Positions 19,935 through 28,848 of a stretch of 64,000 nucleotides of DNA are shown here, one piece after another (positions within the stretch are counted from its first letter, which is position 1; every line of letters starts with the position of its first letter). Origin of the DNA: Clavibacter michiganensis subsp. tessellarius (lineage in GTDB: Bacteria; Actinomycetota; Actinomycetes; Actinomycetales; Microbacteriaceae); the NCBI RefSeq assembly GCF_021922985.1, contig NZ_CP040788.1, forward strand, positions 1,054,001 through 1,118,000, written 5' to 3'. The notes beneath the pieces are model-generated. The model worked only from the letters and a program-made list of their open reading frames with translations. It was not told the origin of the DNA and ran no database searches. The position numbers and the translations under genes were made by a program.

Positions 19935-21139
19935 CGGACGACCGCCCCGGTGGTCGTGCCGGCCAGCTCGGCCTCGATGGCGGCCTGCAGCCGCTCCTCG
20001 AGGTCGGGGACGCCGATCTGCTGCACGATCTCGCTGAGGAAGCCGCGCACGACGAGGCGGCGCGCCTCCTCCTCGGTGATGCCGCGGGCCTGCAGGTAGA
20101 AGAGCTGCTCGTCGTCGAAGCGGCCCGTGGCGCTCGCGTGACCGGCGCCGGCGATGTCGCCGGTCTCGATCTCGAGGTTCGGGACCGAGTCGGCGCGCGT
20201 GCCGTCCGTGAGGACCAGGTTGCGGTTCTGCTCGTAGGAGTCGGTGCCGGGCGCGGAGCGGCGGATGAGCACGTCGCCGATCCACACGGTGCGCGCGCCC
20301 TTCCCCTGCAGCGCGCCCTTGTAGGTCACGCGGCTGCGGGTGTTCGGGGCGTCGTGGTCCACGTACACCTGCTGCTCGAGGTGCTGGCCCGCGTCGGCGA
20401 AGTACACGCCGAGCAGCTCGCCGTCGGCGCCCTCGTTCGAGAGGTGGGCCGAGGGGTTGACCCGGACGATGGATCCGCCGAGCGTCACCACCACGTGCTT
20501 GAGCTTCGCGTCGCGGCCGACGACGGCCTGGTGCGCGGCCAGGTGGCGCGCCTCGTCGTCCCACTGCTGCACGGTCACGACGGTGAGCTCGGCCTGGTCG
20601 CCGACGACAATCTCGACGTTCTCGACGAGCGACGCGGATCCGGCGTTGTCGAGGATGACCACGCCCCGGCTGAAAGGCGCGGCCGTGATGACGGTGTGCG
20701 CGGCGCGCGCGACGGAGCCGAGGTCGGAGCGGCCGACCGTGACGGTGACGCGCTCCTCCCCGGTGACGTCGATGGCGAGCGCCTCGCCGAACGACGACCA
20801 GGCGTTGGCCTGGGCGCGGTCCTCGGGGGCGCCGGCGGTGCCGACGCGGGCGTCGTCCCGCGGGATCCAGGAGACGGACGTGCCGGCCGCCTCGGAGCTC
20901 GTGACCGGGTAGCGCGAGCCGTCGAGCTCTCCGGAGATGAGGTCGTCGAGCCGGCGGACGGGCGTCAGCTTCCAGACGGCCTCACGGCCGGTGACGGCGT
21001 CGAACGCCTCGACGTCCGTGGACGTGAAGCGCTCGGAGCGGGTCTGGATGGGGATGACGCCCCACCCTCCGTCGGTGTGCGGTCGGGCGCCGTTCCCCAG
21101 GGGGGCGACGGCTTCGGTGGTGGCGAGTGGGGTCGTCAT
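19931..21139 (-). CDS. sufD: Fe-S cluster assembly protein SufD
   Basis: A 402-residue SufB/SufD-family protein with the beta-helical core in its C-terminal half. The HLSNEGADGELLGVYF and RSRVTYKGALQGKGARTVWIGDV stretches are typical of SufD, and GHASATGRFDDEQLFYLQARGI near the C-terminus is the shared SufBD block with the conserved His that pairs with SufB at the interface. It starts with ATG immediately after the sufB TAG with no gap. The N-terminal 100 residues are less conserved, as usual. Confidence 0.94.
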   Translation of the reverse strand: MTTPLATTEAVAPLGNGARPHTDGGWGVIPIQTRSERFTSTDVEAFDAVTGREAVWKLTPVRRLDDLISGELDGSRYPVTSSEAAGTSVSWIPRDDARVGTAGAPEDRAQANAWSSFGEALAIDVTGEERVTVTVGRSDLGSVARAAHTVITAAPFSRGVVILDNAGSASLVENVEIVVGDQAELTVVTVQQWDDEARHLAAHQAVVGRDAKLKHVVVTLGGSIVRVNPSAHLSNEGADGELLGVYFADAGQHLEQQVYVDHDAPNTRSRVTYKGALQGKGARTVWIGDVLIRRSAPGTDSYEQNRNLVLTDGTRADSVPNLEIETGDIAGAGHASATGRFDDEQLFYLQARGITEEEARRLVVRGFLSEIVQQIGVPDLEERLQAAIEAELAGTTTGAVVR

Positions 21140-22558
21140 CTAGCCGACGGATCCTTCCATGCCCATCTCGATGAGCTTGTTGAGTTCGAGCGCGTACTCC
21201 ATGGGCAGCTCTCGGGCGATGGGCTCGATGAAGCCGCGGACGATCATGGCCATGGCCTCGTCCTCGGGCATGCCCCGGCTCATCAGGTAGAACAGCTGCT
21301 CCTCGCTGACGCGCGAGACCGTGGCCTCGTGGCCGAGCTGCACGTCGTCCACGCGGATGTCGATCGCGGGGTACGTGTCGGAGCGGGAGATGGTGTCGAC
21401 CAGCAGCGCGTCGCAGCGGACGGTGTTGGCGGAGTGGTGGGCGGCCGCGTCGACGCGGATCTCGCCGCGGTAGCCGGCCCGGCCGCCGCCGCGCGCGATG
21501 GACTTCGAGACGATCGACGACTGCGTGTACGGCGCCATGTGCACCATCTTCGCGCCGGCGTCCTGGTGCTGGCCGGGGCCCGCGAAGGCGACGGACAGCG
21601 TCTCGCCCTTGGCGCGCTCGCCCATGAGGTAGATGGAGGGGTACTTCATCGTGACCTTGGACCCGATGTTGCCGTCGATCCACTCCATGGTCGCGCCCTC
21701 GGCCGCCGTCGCGCGCTTGGTGACGAGGTTGTAGACGTTGTTCGACCAGTTCTGGATGGTCGTGTAGCGGACGCGGGCGTCCTTCTTCACGATGATCTCG
21801 ACGACCGCGGAGTGCAGCGAGTCGGACTTGTAGATGGGCGCGGTGCAGCCCTCGATGTAGTGGACGTAGCTGCCCTCGTCCGCGATGATCAGCGTCCGCT
21901 CGAACTGGCCCATGTTCTCGGTGTTGATGCGGAAGTACGCCTGCAGCGGGATCTCGACGTGGACGCCCTTGGGCACGTACACGAAGGAGCCGCCGGACCA
22001 CACGGCCGTGTTCAGCGCCGCGAACTTGTTGTCGCCCGCGGGGATGACGGTGCCGAAGTACTCCTTGAACAGGTCCGGGTGCTCGCGCAGCGCCGTGTCG
22101 GTGTCCATGAAGATGACGCCCTGGTCCTCGAGCTCCTTCTGGATGGAGTGGAAGACGACCTCGGACTCGTACTGGGCCGCGACGCCGGAGACGAGGCGCT
22201 GGCGCTCCGCCTCGGGGATGCCGAGCCGCTCGTACGTGTTCTTGATGTCGTCGGGCAGGTCCTCCCACGTCTGGGCCTGCTTCTCCGTGGAGCGCACGAA
22301 GTACTTGATGTTGTCGAAGTCGATGCCGGACAGGTCGGCGCCCCACGTCGGCATGGGCTTCTTGCCGAAGAGCTCGTAGCCCTTCATGCGGTTCGCGAGC
22401 ATCCACTCGGGCTCGTCCTTCCGCCGCGAGATGTCGGCGACGACCTGGGGGGAGATGCCGCGCTTGGCCGAGGCGCCGGCGACGTCGGAGTCGGACCAGC
22501 CGAACTCGTACTGCCCCAGGCTCTCGAGCTCCGGTCGGTCGATGAGCACATCTGACAT
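21140..22558 (-). CDS. sufB: Fe-S cluster assembly scaffold SufB
   Basis: A 472-residue scaffold on which [Fe-S] clusters form. Conserved blocks include [42 protein letters not shown] and [20 protein letters not shown]. The Cys in NTVRCDALL corresponds to the family's cluster-assembly cysteine. The ATG at 22556-22558 begins the conserved N-terminus. It is the first gene of the operon; no sufR lies upstream, where other actinobacteria often have one. Confidence 0.96.
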   Translation of the reverse strand: MSDVLIDRPELESLGQYEFGWSDSDVAGASAKRGISPQVVADISRRKDEPEWMLANRMKGYELFGKKPMPTWGADLSGIDFDNIKYFVRSTEKQAQTWEDLPDDIKNTYERLGIPEAERQRLVSGVAAQYESEVVFHSIQKELEDQGVIFMDTDTALREHPDLFKEYFGTVIPAGDNKFAALNTAVWSGGSFVYVPKGVHVEIPLQAYFRINTENMGQFERTLIIADEGSYVHYIEGCTAPIYKSDSLHSAVVEIIVKKDARVRYTTIQNWSNNVYNLVTKRATAAEGATMEWIDGNIGSKVTMKYPSIYLMGERAKGETLSVAFAGPGQHQDAGAKMVHMAPYTQSSIVSKSIARGGGRAGYRGEIRVDAAAHHSANTVRCDALLVDTISRSDTYPAIDIRVDDVQLGHEATVSRVSEEQLFYLMSRGMPEDEAMAMIVRGFIEPIARELPMEYALELNKLIEMGMEGSVG

Positions 22559-22693
22559 GGCTACCTGCTTTCCTGACGATCTGGGCGTATCAGCGCCGTA
22601 TCGGCAACCCCCTCGCACGGCGGGGCCGCTTCGGTGACGAGGGGAAGACTGTGGGTCTCAGGGATGCCGCGGCTTCGCGCCTCGCACCCCTCT

Positions 22694-22791
22694 TAGGATG
22701 AACATGAACGCGGGTGGACTTGTTCCCGCCGTCCTCGCTGACGTGCCGGATGCCGCAAGGCCCGACGTGTTCCATGAACCACCCGATTCTA
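22694..22791. promoter_or_regulatory. Divergent sufB/ctaA control region with overlapping promoters
   Basis: The 264-bp gap holds a plus-strand TAGGAT (22694-22699) usable for ctaA and a minus-strand TAGAAT (22786-22791) usable for suf. They point toward each other, so the two leaders would overlap by about 70 bases. The suf leader would be about 220 bases. No SufR-like operator is obvious. Confidence 0.3.
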
Positions 22792-22822
22792 CGGGCAATC
22801 CAGCGGGCGCGGAAGGCAGGCA

Positions 22823-23833
22823 GTGACTCACGGCACCGATGCGGGGCAGTCTCCCAGTGGGAGCGTGCTAGGTCAGACCACCATGGTGGCGAGGAGGCTG
22901 CGGGAGCGGCTGCCGGACGGGATCACCCGCGCGACGCGGATCCTCGTCTGGACCACGCTCGTCGTGCAGACGCTCGTCGTCGGCACGGGCGGGCTGGTGC
23001 GGCTCACGGGCTCCGGGCTCGGCTGCCCCACCTGGCCGCGGTGCACGGCCGACTCGTTCGTGTCGACGCCGGAGATGGGCGTGCACGGGATCATCGAGTT
23101 CGGCAACCGCCTGCTCACGTTCGTCCTGGTGATCGTCGCGATCGCCACGTTCCTGGCGGTCCTGCGGCTGCGGAACCGCGGACGCGGGCTCTTCTCCCTC
23201 GCGCTCGCCATCGGCCTCGGCATCCCGGCGCAGGGCGTCATCGGCGGCATCACGGTGCTCACGGGCCTCAACCCCTACATCGTGGGCCTGCACTTCGTCG
23301 TCTCGGTGGTGCTCGTGGTCCTGTCCACCGTCCTGGTGTGGCGCACGTACCACCCGCTCGACGAGGCGGAGCGGTCGGTCCCCGCGTCCTTCCTCGCGCT
23401 GGCGCGGGTGACGGCCGCCGCCGTGGGCGTCACCATCCTCGTCGGCATCGTCGTGACCGGATCCGGCCCCCACGCCGGGGACCAGGGCGCCGCGCGCAAC
23501 GGCCTCGACCCCGAGCTGCTGCAGCACGTGCACAGCTGGCCGGCCTACACGACGTTCGGCCTCACGATCGCCCTGGTCGCGATCGCGGCACGCCACCGCT
23601 GGGCCGCCGTCTCCCGGTGGACGCGCGTGCTCCTCGGCGTGGAGCTGCTGCAGATCGCGGTGGGGCTGATCCAGGCGCGCACCGGGCTCCCCGAGTTCCT
23701 GGTGGGCCTGCACATGGTGCTCGCCTGCCTGCTGGCCTCCGCCATGACGGCGACGCTCCTGAGCACGACGCGTCGCGCGGACGCGCTCCGCCTCACGCCC
23801 GCCGAGGTGCGTCGCGCCGCCCACGTCGGCTGA
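22823..23833 (+). CDS. ctaA: Heme A synthase (COX15/CtaA family)
   Basis: A 336-residue integral membrane protein with about eight helices that oxidises the heme O methyl group to give heme A for aa3 oxidase. GLGCPTWPRC near 67-76 holds the paired cysteines of the first outer loop, and heme-binding His residues are in HGIIEFGNR, LHFVVS, HVHSWPAY and LHMVL. The GTG start follows GGAAGG. It is transcribed away from suf. A terminator lies 20 bases after the stop. Confidence 0.93.
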   Translation: MTHGTDAGQSPSGSVLGQTTMVARRLRERLPDGITRATRILVWTTLVVQTLVVGTGGLVRLTGSGLGCPTWPRCTADSFVSTPEMGVHGIIEFGNRLLTFVLVIVAIATFLAVLRLRNRGRGLFSLALAIGLGIPAQGVIGGITVLTGLNPYIVGLHFVVSVVLVVLSTVLVWRTYHPLDEAERSVPASFLALARVTAAAVGVTILVGIVVTGSGPHAGDQGAARNGLDPELLQHVHSWPAYTTFGLTIALVAIAARHRWAAVSRWTRVLLGVELLQIAVGLIQARTGLPEFLVGLHMVLACLLASAMTATLLSTTRRADALRLTPAEVRRAAHVG

Positions 23834-23852
23834 TCCCGGGACGCGCTCCCGT

Positions 23853-23887
23853 CGACGCCCGTCCGAGCACCGCTCGGGCGGGCGTCG
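23853..23887 (+). terminator. ctaA terminator
   Basis: CGACGCCCGTCCGAGC (23853-23868) pairs with 23872-23887 around a three-base loop; 16 pairs with one G-U. Confidence 0.85.
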
Positions 23888-23954
23888 CCGTCCGGGCGGC
23901 GGTCCGCACGGTCCCGCTCCGGGCGTCGCCGTGTCGAACGGCGGTCCGCACGGT
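23880..23954 (+). repeat. Imperfect tandem direct repeat, two 33/34-bp units
   Basis: Both units (23880-23912 and 23921-23954) begin GGGCGTCGCCGT and end CGGCGGTCCGCACGGT, with a variable middle and an eight-base spacer. Confidence 0.75.
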
Positions 23955-24393
23955 GCCTCGATCCGTCGCCGCAGCGACCTCGCGCGAGCCCCGCGGGATT
24001 CCCGGAGACCACGGCGATCCCATGCCCCGCTCGGGCGAGGGCGGCGGCACCGGCGTCCGAGGCGCGCGGACATCGCGTGACCGACAGCCGGAGGCGCTCT
24101 CCGTCGGACACGCGACCTGACCGACAGCCGGGTGCGAGCGTCCCGGGCGGGTCCCCGTCATGGCACGCCCCTCCCCGGGATGCCGAGGAGCCGTCCGGCA
24201 GGAGGTCGCGCGGCGACGGCCGTCCGACCGACTCGCCACGCGCCGTCAGATGTTCGGCGACCGCCGGTGAGGCGTCCGCCGTTCGGAGACCGGCCGTCGG
24301 ACGTCAGGCGCCGGGCCTGGCCGCCACGAACCGTCGCGTGGGCCGGAGCCGGGGCGCACCGCCTCGCGATCGTCCCGCTCGCGGCCGCGCGGA

Positions 24394-25314
24394 TCAGAAG
24401 GGCAGCAGCGGATCGATGCCGACCGCGAGGAACAGCAGCGAGAGGTAGGAGATGGACGCGTGGAACACGCGCATCGGCTTGATGGGCTCGTGGCGCACCG
24501 CGAGGTCGTACAGGCGGTGCGTCTCGTAGACGAACCAGCCGCCGCCCGCGAGGGCCGCGAGCGTGTAGACGAGGCCCATGCCGGCGACCGGGATGAGCAG
24601 CAGCGAGCAGGCGAGCGTCGCCCACGCGTAGAGGATGGTCTGGAGGCCGACGGCCGCCCGCCCGCGGACCACCGCGAGCATCGGCACGTTCACCGAGGCG
24701 TAGTCGTCGCGGTACTTCATGGACAGGGGCCAGTAGTGCGGCGGCGTCCAGAGGAACACGATCATGAAGAGGATGACCGGCGCCCACGAGATGTCGCCCG
24801 TGACCGCGGCCCAGCCGATGAGGACGGGCATGCAGCCGGCGGCTCCGCCCCACACGATGTTCTGCGGCGTGCGGCGCTTGAGCCAGAGCGTGTAGACGAA
24901 GACGTAGAAGAGGATCGCGGCGAGCGACAGCGCGGCGGCGAGCCAGTTCGAGATGACGCCGAGCCAGACGATGCTGGCGACGCCGATGACCCAGGCGAAG
25001 ACGAGGGCCTCGCGGTCCGACAGCTCCCCCGTGACGAGCGGCCGACGTTGCGTGCGCTTCATGACGCGGTCGATGTCGCGGTCGATGTAGCAGTTGAACG
25101 CGTTGGCGCTGCCGGCGCTCAGGGTGCCGCCGACGAGCACGCCGAGGATCAGCCAGGGGTTCGGCCATCCGCCCTGGGCGAGGATCATGACGGGCGCGGT
25201 GGTCACGAGCAGGAGCTCGATGACGCGCGGCTTCGTCAGTGCGACGTACGCCTTGGTCTTCCTCGCCACGCCGATCGTCTCCCGATCGACCCGGCTCTGC
25301 ACCGCAACGTTCAT
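24394..25314 (-). CDS. ctaB: Protoheme IX farnesyltransferase (heme O synthase)
   Basis: A 306-residue UbiA-family prenyltransferase with about nine membrane helices that adds a farnesyl group to heme B, giving heme O. The first Asp motif [23 protein letters not shown] (residues about 70-93) binds the prenyl diphosphate through Mg2+; the second Asp-rich loop is KYRDDY. The ATG follows an AGAGGTG ribosome site. It is divergent from tkt, the same arrangement I recall from other actinobacteria. Confidence 0.95.
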   Translation of the reverse strand: MNVAVQSRVDRETIGVARKTKAYVALTKPRVIELLLVTTAPVMILAQGGWPNPWLILGVLVGGTLSAGSANAFNCYIDRDIDRVMKRTQRRPLVTGELSDREALVFAWVIGVASIVWLGVISNWLAAALSLAAILFYVFVYTLWLKRRTPQNIVWGGAAGCMPVLIGWAAVTGDISWAPVILFMIVFLWTPPHYWPLSMKYRDDYASVNVPMLAVVRGRAAVGLQTILYAWATLACSLLLIPVAGMGLVYTLAALAGGGWFVYETHRLYDLAVRHEPIKPMRVFHASISYLSLLFLAVGIDPLLPF

Positions 25315-25346
25315 CGCACCTCTAACTCGCCGGACATTCCCTCCCC

Positions 25347-25352
25347 ATGGTA
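25347..25352 (-). promoter_or_regulatory. Possible -10 box (TACCAT) of ctaB
   Basis: TACCAT on the minus strand about 32 bases before the ctaB ATG. It is the best TAnnnT match in the ctaB side of the gap. Confidence 0.3.
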
Positions 25353-25401
25353 GGCCACGGCACCTGCGAGCCGAGCCGCGGGCGGGCGCCCGGACGGGCT
25401 C

Positions 25402-25436
25402 GGAACACCGAGGGCCGGGTGGGTGTTCCCTATACT
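25402..25436 (+). promoter_or_regulatory. tkt promoter with perfect dyad GGAACACC-N12-GGTGTTCC
   Basis: The -10 box TATACT (25431-25436) is near consensus. Directly before it, GGAACACC (25402-25409) and GGTGTTCC (25422-25429) form a perfect inverted repeat with a 12-base centre, covering the place where a -35 box would be; no TTGACA-like sequence is there. This looks like a binding site for a dimeric regulator of the whole tkt-pgl operon, and perhaps of divergent ctaB. Confidence 0.6.
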
Positions 25437-25487
25437 GATAGGCGGTCCGGCTGGGCCTCCCCCCATCTTCAGAAGGGCTAGAACCAA

Positions 25488-27578
25488 GTGGCAGCATTGC
25501 AATGGGACCCCATCGACAGCAAGGCGGTCGACACCGCACGGATCCTCGCCGCGGACGCGGTCGAGAAGGTCGGAAACGGTCACCCCGGCACCGCCATGAG
25601 CCTGGCCCCGGCGGCCTACCTCCTCTTCCAGAAGGTCATGCGCCGCGACCCGTCCGACAGCACCTGGATCGGTCGCGACCGGTTCATCCTCTCGGTGGGC
25701 CACAGCTCGCTGACGCAGTACACGCAGTTCTTCCTCGGCGGCTACGGCCTCGAGATCGAGGACCTCCAGGCCCTCCGCACGTGGGACTCCAAGACCCCGG
25801 GCCACCCGGAGTACGGCCACACCGACGGCGTCGAGATCACCACCGGCCCGCTCGGCCAGGGCCTCGCCTCCTCCGTCGGCTTCGCCTACGCCGCCCGTTA
25901 CGAGCGCGGCCTGTTCGACCCGGAGACCCCGGCGGGCGAGAGCCCCTTCGACCACTTCGTGTACGTCATCGCCGGCGACGGCGACATGCAGGAGGGCATC
26001 ACCTCCGAGGCGTCCTCGCTCGCGGGGCACCAGGAGCTCGGCAACCTCATCGCGATCTACGACAGCAACCAGATCTCGATCGAGGACGACACGGACATCG
26101 CCTTCACCGAGGACGTGGCCGCGCGCTACGAGTCCTACGGCTGGCACGTGCAGCACGTGGACTGGAAGAAGAGCGGCGAGTACGTCGAGGACGTCCAGGA
26201 GCTGTTCGACGCCGTCGAGGCCGCCAAGGCCGAGACGCGCAAGCCCTCGCTCATCATCCTCAAGACGATCATCGGCTGGCCGTCCCCGAAGAAGCAGAAC
26301 TCCGGCAAGATCCACGGCTCCGCCCTGGGCGCCGAGGAGCTCGCGGCCGTCAAGCAGATCGTCGGCTTCGACCCCGAGAAGAGCTTCGAGGTGCCTGACG
26401 GCGTCCTCGAGCACACGCGCCAGGCCGTCGAGCGCGGCCAGGAGCAGCACCGCGAGTGGGAGGAGAAGCTCGCCGCGTGGGCCGAGGCGAACCCCGAGCG
26501 CAAGACGCTGCTCGACCGCGTCCTCGCCGGCGACGCCCCCGAGGGCCTCGACGACGCGCTCCCCGTGTTCCCCGCGGGCAAGGACGTCTCGACGCGCGCC
26601 GCGTCCGGCAAGGTCATCAACGCCATCGCCGAGGTCATGCCCGAGCTGTGGGGCGGCTCCGCCGACCTCGCCGAGTCGAACAACACGACCATCGAGTCCG
26701 CGCCGTCCTTCGTCCCCGCCGAGCGCTCCACCGACATGTGGAAGGGCGACCCCTACGGCCGCGTCCTCCACTTCGGCATCCGCGAGCACGCGATGGGCGC
26801 GATCCTCAACGGCATCGTCCTCCACGGCAACACGCGCCCCTTCGGCGGCACGTTCCTCATCTTCAGCGACTACATGCGCCCGGCGGTCCGTCTCGCCGCG
26901 CTCATGAAGGCGCCGTCGATCTTCGTCTGGACGCACGACTCCGTCGCGCTCGGCGGCGACGGGCCGACCCACCAGCCGGTGGAGCAGCTCGCCAGCCTCC
27001 GCGCCATCCCGGGCCTCGACGTCATCCGCCCCGCGGACGCCAACGAGACCGCCCAGGCGTGGAAGACGATCCTGACGCGTCGCATGGGACCCGCGGGTCT
27101 CGCGCTGTCGCGCCAGAACCTGCCCGTCGTCGAGCGCGGCACGGGCGACGCGACGGCCACCGAGTACGCCTCGGCCGCCGGCGTCGCGAAGGGCGCCTAC
27201 GTCCTCGCCGACACCGAGGGCACGCCCGACGTGATCCTCATCGCCACGGGCTCCGAGGTCCAGTTCGCGCTGGAGGCCCGCGAGGCCCTCGCCGCGGAGG
27301 GCGTCCAGGCCCGCGTCGTCAGCGCCCCGAGCCTCGAGTGGTTCGAGGAGCAGGACGCGGCCTACAAGGAGCACGTGCTCCCCGAGGCGGTCGCCGCGCG
27401 CGTCTCCGTCGAGGCGGGCATCTCGCTCTCCTGGAAGCAGTACGTCGGGCACCACGGACGCAGCATCTCGATCGAGCACTTCGGCGCCAGCGCCGAGTAC
27501 GAGGTCCTGTACCGCGAGTTCGGCATCACCACGGAGGCCGTCGTGAAGGCGGCCAAGGAGTCCATCGCCTCCCTCTAG
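25488..27578 (+). CDS. tkt: Transketolase
   Basis: A 696-residue thiamine diphosphate enzyme of the non-oxidative pentose phosphate pathway. The ThDP motif begins GDGDMQEGI near residue 164 and ends near [25 protein letters not shown] is the N-terminal substrate-binding region; the catalytic glutamate is in FGIREHAMG, and the [23 protein letters not shown] pyrimidine-domain motif is complete. GTG start with AGAAGG upstream. It opens a six-gene operon in which genes two to six supply and consume its sugar-phosphate substrates. Confidence 0.97.
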   Translation: MAALQWDPIDSKAVDTARILAADAVEKVGNGHPGTAMSLAPAAYLLFQKVMRRDPSDSTWIGRDRFILSVGHSSLTQYTQFFLGGYGLEIEDLQALRTWDSKTPGHPEYGHTDGVEITTGPLGQGLASSVGFAYAARYERGLFDPETPAGESPFDHFVYVIAGDGDMQEGITSEASSLAGHQELGNLIAIYDSNQISIEDDTDIAFTEDVAARYESYGWHVQHVDWKKSGEYVEDVQELFDAVEAAKAETRKPSLIILKTIIGWPSPKKQNSGKIHGSALGAEELAAVKQIVGFDPEKSFEVPDGVLEHTRQAVERGQEQHREWEEKLAAWAEANPERKTLLDRVLAGDAPEGLDDALPVFPAGKDVSTRAASGKVINAIAEVMPELWGGSADLAESNNTTIESAPSFVPAERSTDMWKGDPYGRVLHFGIREHAMGAILNGIVLHGNTRPFGGTFLIFSDYMRPAVRLAALMKAPSIFVWTHDSVALGGDGPTHQPVEQLASLRAIPGLDVIRPADANETAQAWKTILTRRMGPAGLALSRQNLPVVERGTGDATATEYASAAGVAKGAYVLADTEGTPDVILIATGSEVQFALEAREALAAEGVQARVVSAPSLEWFEEQDAAYKEHVLPEAVAARVSVEAGISLSWKQYVGHHGRSISIEHFGASAEYEVLYREFGITTEAVVKAAKESIASL

Positions 27579-27588
27579 AAGCTGACGA

Positions 27589-27697
27589 GGAGCGGGGCGG
27601 CCGAGCTGCTCCGCTCCCCACCGGCCCGCCCCGACCCGCTCGCCTCGACGAGGCCCCCGGGTCGGGTACACGTGAGGGGCGCGCGTGCGCGCCCCTC
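27589..27697 (+). terminator. Two hairpins in the tkt-tal gap (attenuator or processing site)
   Basis: GGAGCGG (27589-27595) pairs with CCGCTCC (27611-27617), and GAGGGGCGCGC (27674-27684) pairs with GCGCGCCCCTC (27687-27697), followed by a C-run. The gap is 154 bp while all later genes of the operon are packed together, so partial termination or mRNA processing between tkt and tal is likely. Confidence 0.5.
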
Positions 27698-27732
27698 CCC
27701 CAGAACCTCACAACCAGCATGGAGAAGGCAAC

Positions 27733-28848
27733 ATGACCGACACCACATCCCCCACCGCGCAGCTCTCCGCCGCCGGCGTCAGCATCTGGCTCGACGACCT
27801 GTCCCGCGAGCGCATCGACGCCAAGGGCATCGAGAAGGTGATCGCCGACCGCGACGTCGTCGGCATCACCACCAACCCCACCATCTTCGCGTCGGCCCTC
27901 GCCAAGGGCGAGGCGTACGACGCCCAGGTCCGCGAGCTCGCGGCCGACGGCGCCGACGTCGACCGCGCGGTCTTCGAGATCACCACCCGCGACGTCGGCG
28001 AGGCCGCGCGCATCTTCCGCCCCGTCTACGACCGCACCGCCGGCTTCGACGGCCGCGTCTCCATCGAGGTCTCCCCCGACTTCGCGAACGACACGCAGGC
28101 GACCATCGACGAGGCCCACAAGCTGTGGGACAAGATCGCCGAGCCCAACGTCATGATCAAGATCCCCGCGACCCGCGAGGGCCTCGAGGCGATCACCGAG
28201 GTCATCGGCGCCGGCATCAGCGTCAACGTGACCCTGATCTTCTCGCTCGAGCGCTACCGCGAGGTCATCAACGCGTACCTCACCGGCCTCGAGAAGGCGA
28301 AGGCGGCGGGCATCGACCTGTCGACCATCCACTCGGTCGCGTCCTTCTTCGTGTCGCGCGTCGACACCGAGATCGACAAGCGCCTCGACGCGCTCGGCAC
28401 CGAGCAGGCCACGGCGCTCAAGAGCAAGGCCGGCGTCGCCAACGCGCAGCTCGCCTACCAGGCCTTCGAGCAGTCCTTCGCGTCCGAGCGGGCCCAGGGC
28501 CTCCTCGGCGCCGGCGCCAACAAGCAGCGCCCCCTCTGGGCCTCGACGGGCGTCAAGAGCCCCGACCTGCCCGACACGCTCTACGTGACGCAGCTCGTCG
28601 CGGCCGACGTCGTCAACACGATGCCGGAGAAGACGCTCGACGCGACCGCCGACCACGGCGTCATCGAGGGCGACACCATCACGGGCTCCTACGACGCCGC
28701 GAACGCGATCCTCAACGAGGTCGACTCGCTCGGCATCTCCTACAAGGAGGTCACCGAGCTCCTCGAGAAGGAGGGCGTCGAGAAGTTCAAGGTGTCGTGG
28801 AGCGAGCTCATCGAGACCGTCACGAACGCCCTGGACGGCGCCAAGTGA
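27733..28848 (+). CDS. tal: Transaldolase
   Basis: A 371-residue transaldolase transferring dihydroxyacetone units between sugar phosphates. The conserved TTNPTIF is at about 46-52 and the Schiff-base lysine is K143 in NVMIKIPAT. The length places it in the long actinobacterial/cyanobacterial class. The ATG has GGAGAAGG nine bases upstream. Its stop overlaps the pgi start by four bases. Confidence 0.96.
   Translation: MTDTTSPTAQLSAAGVSIWLDDLSRERIDAKGIEKVIADRDVVGITTNPTIFASALAKGEAYDAQVRELAADGADVDRAVFEITTRDVGEAARIFRPVYDRTAGFDGRVSIEVSPDFANDTQATIDEAHKLWDKIAEPNVMIKIPATREGLEAITEVIGAGISVNVTLIFSLERYREVINAYLTGLEKAKAAGIDLSTIHSVASFFVSRVDTEIDKRLDALGTEQATALKSKAGVANAQLAYQAFEQSFASERAQGLLGAGANKQRPLWASTGVKSPDLPDTLYVTQLVAADVVNTMPEKTLDATADHGVIEGDTITGSYDAANAILNEVDSLGISYKEVTELLEKEGVEKFKVSWSELIETVTNALDGAK

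Larger units (their letters stand above)
23834..24393. other. 560-bp intergenic region with repeats, no convincing gene
   Basis: This gap lies between convergent ctaA and ctaB. Apart from the ctaA terminator it contains an imperfect 33/34-bp direct repeat (23880-23912 and 23921-23954) and a 14-bp exact direct repeat TGACCGACAGCCGG at 24078-24091 and 24118-24131, 40 bp apart. Short frames here are Arg/Pro/Ser-rich with no ribosome site, so I call no gene. It is the longest non-coding stretch of the window. Confidence 0.7.

Noticed and set aside
23834..24393. CRISPR array in the repeat-bearing gap
   Set aside because: Only two copies of each repeat, no regular spacer set and no cas genes.
24260..24393. 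ctaB terminator
   Set aside because: Only short imperfect stems are visible downstream of ctaB; none stands out from background GC pairing.
24077..24448. Open frame of 123 codons in the ctaA-ctaB gap
   Set aside because: Arg/Ser/Pro-rich sequence without motifs or a ribosome site, running into ctaB antisense; composition only.
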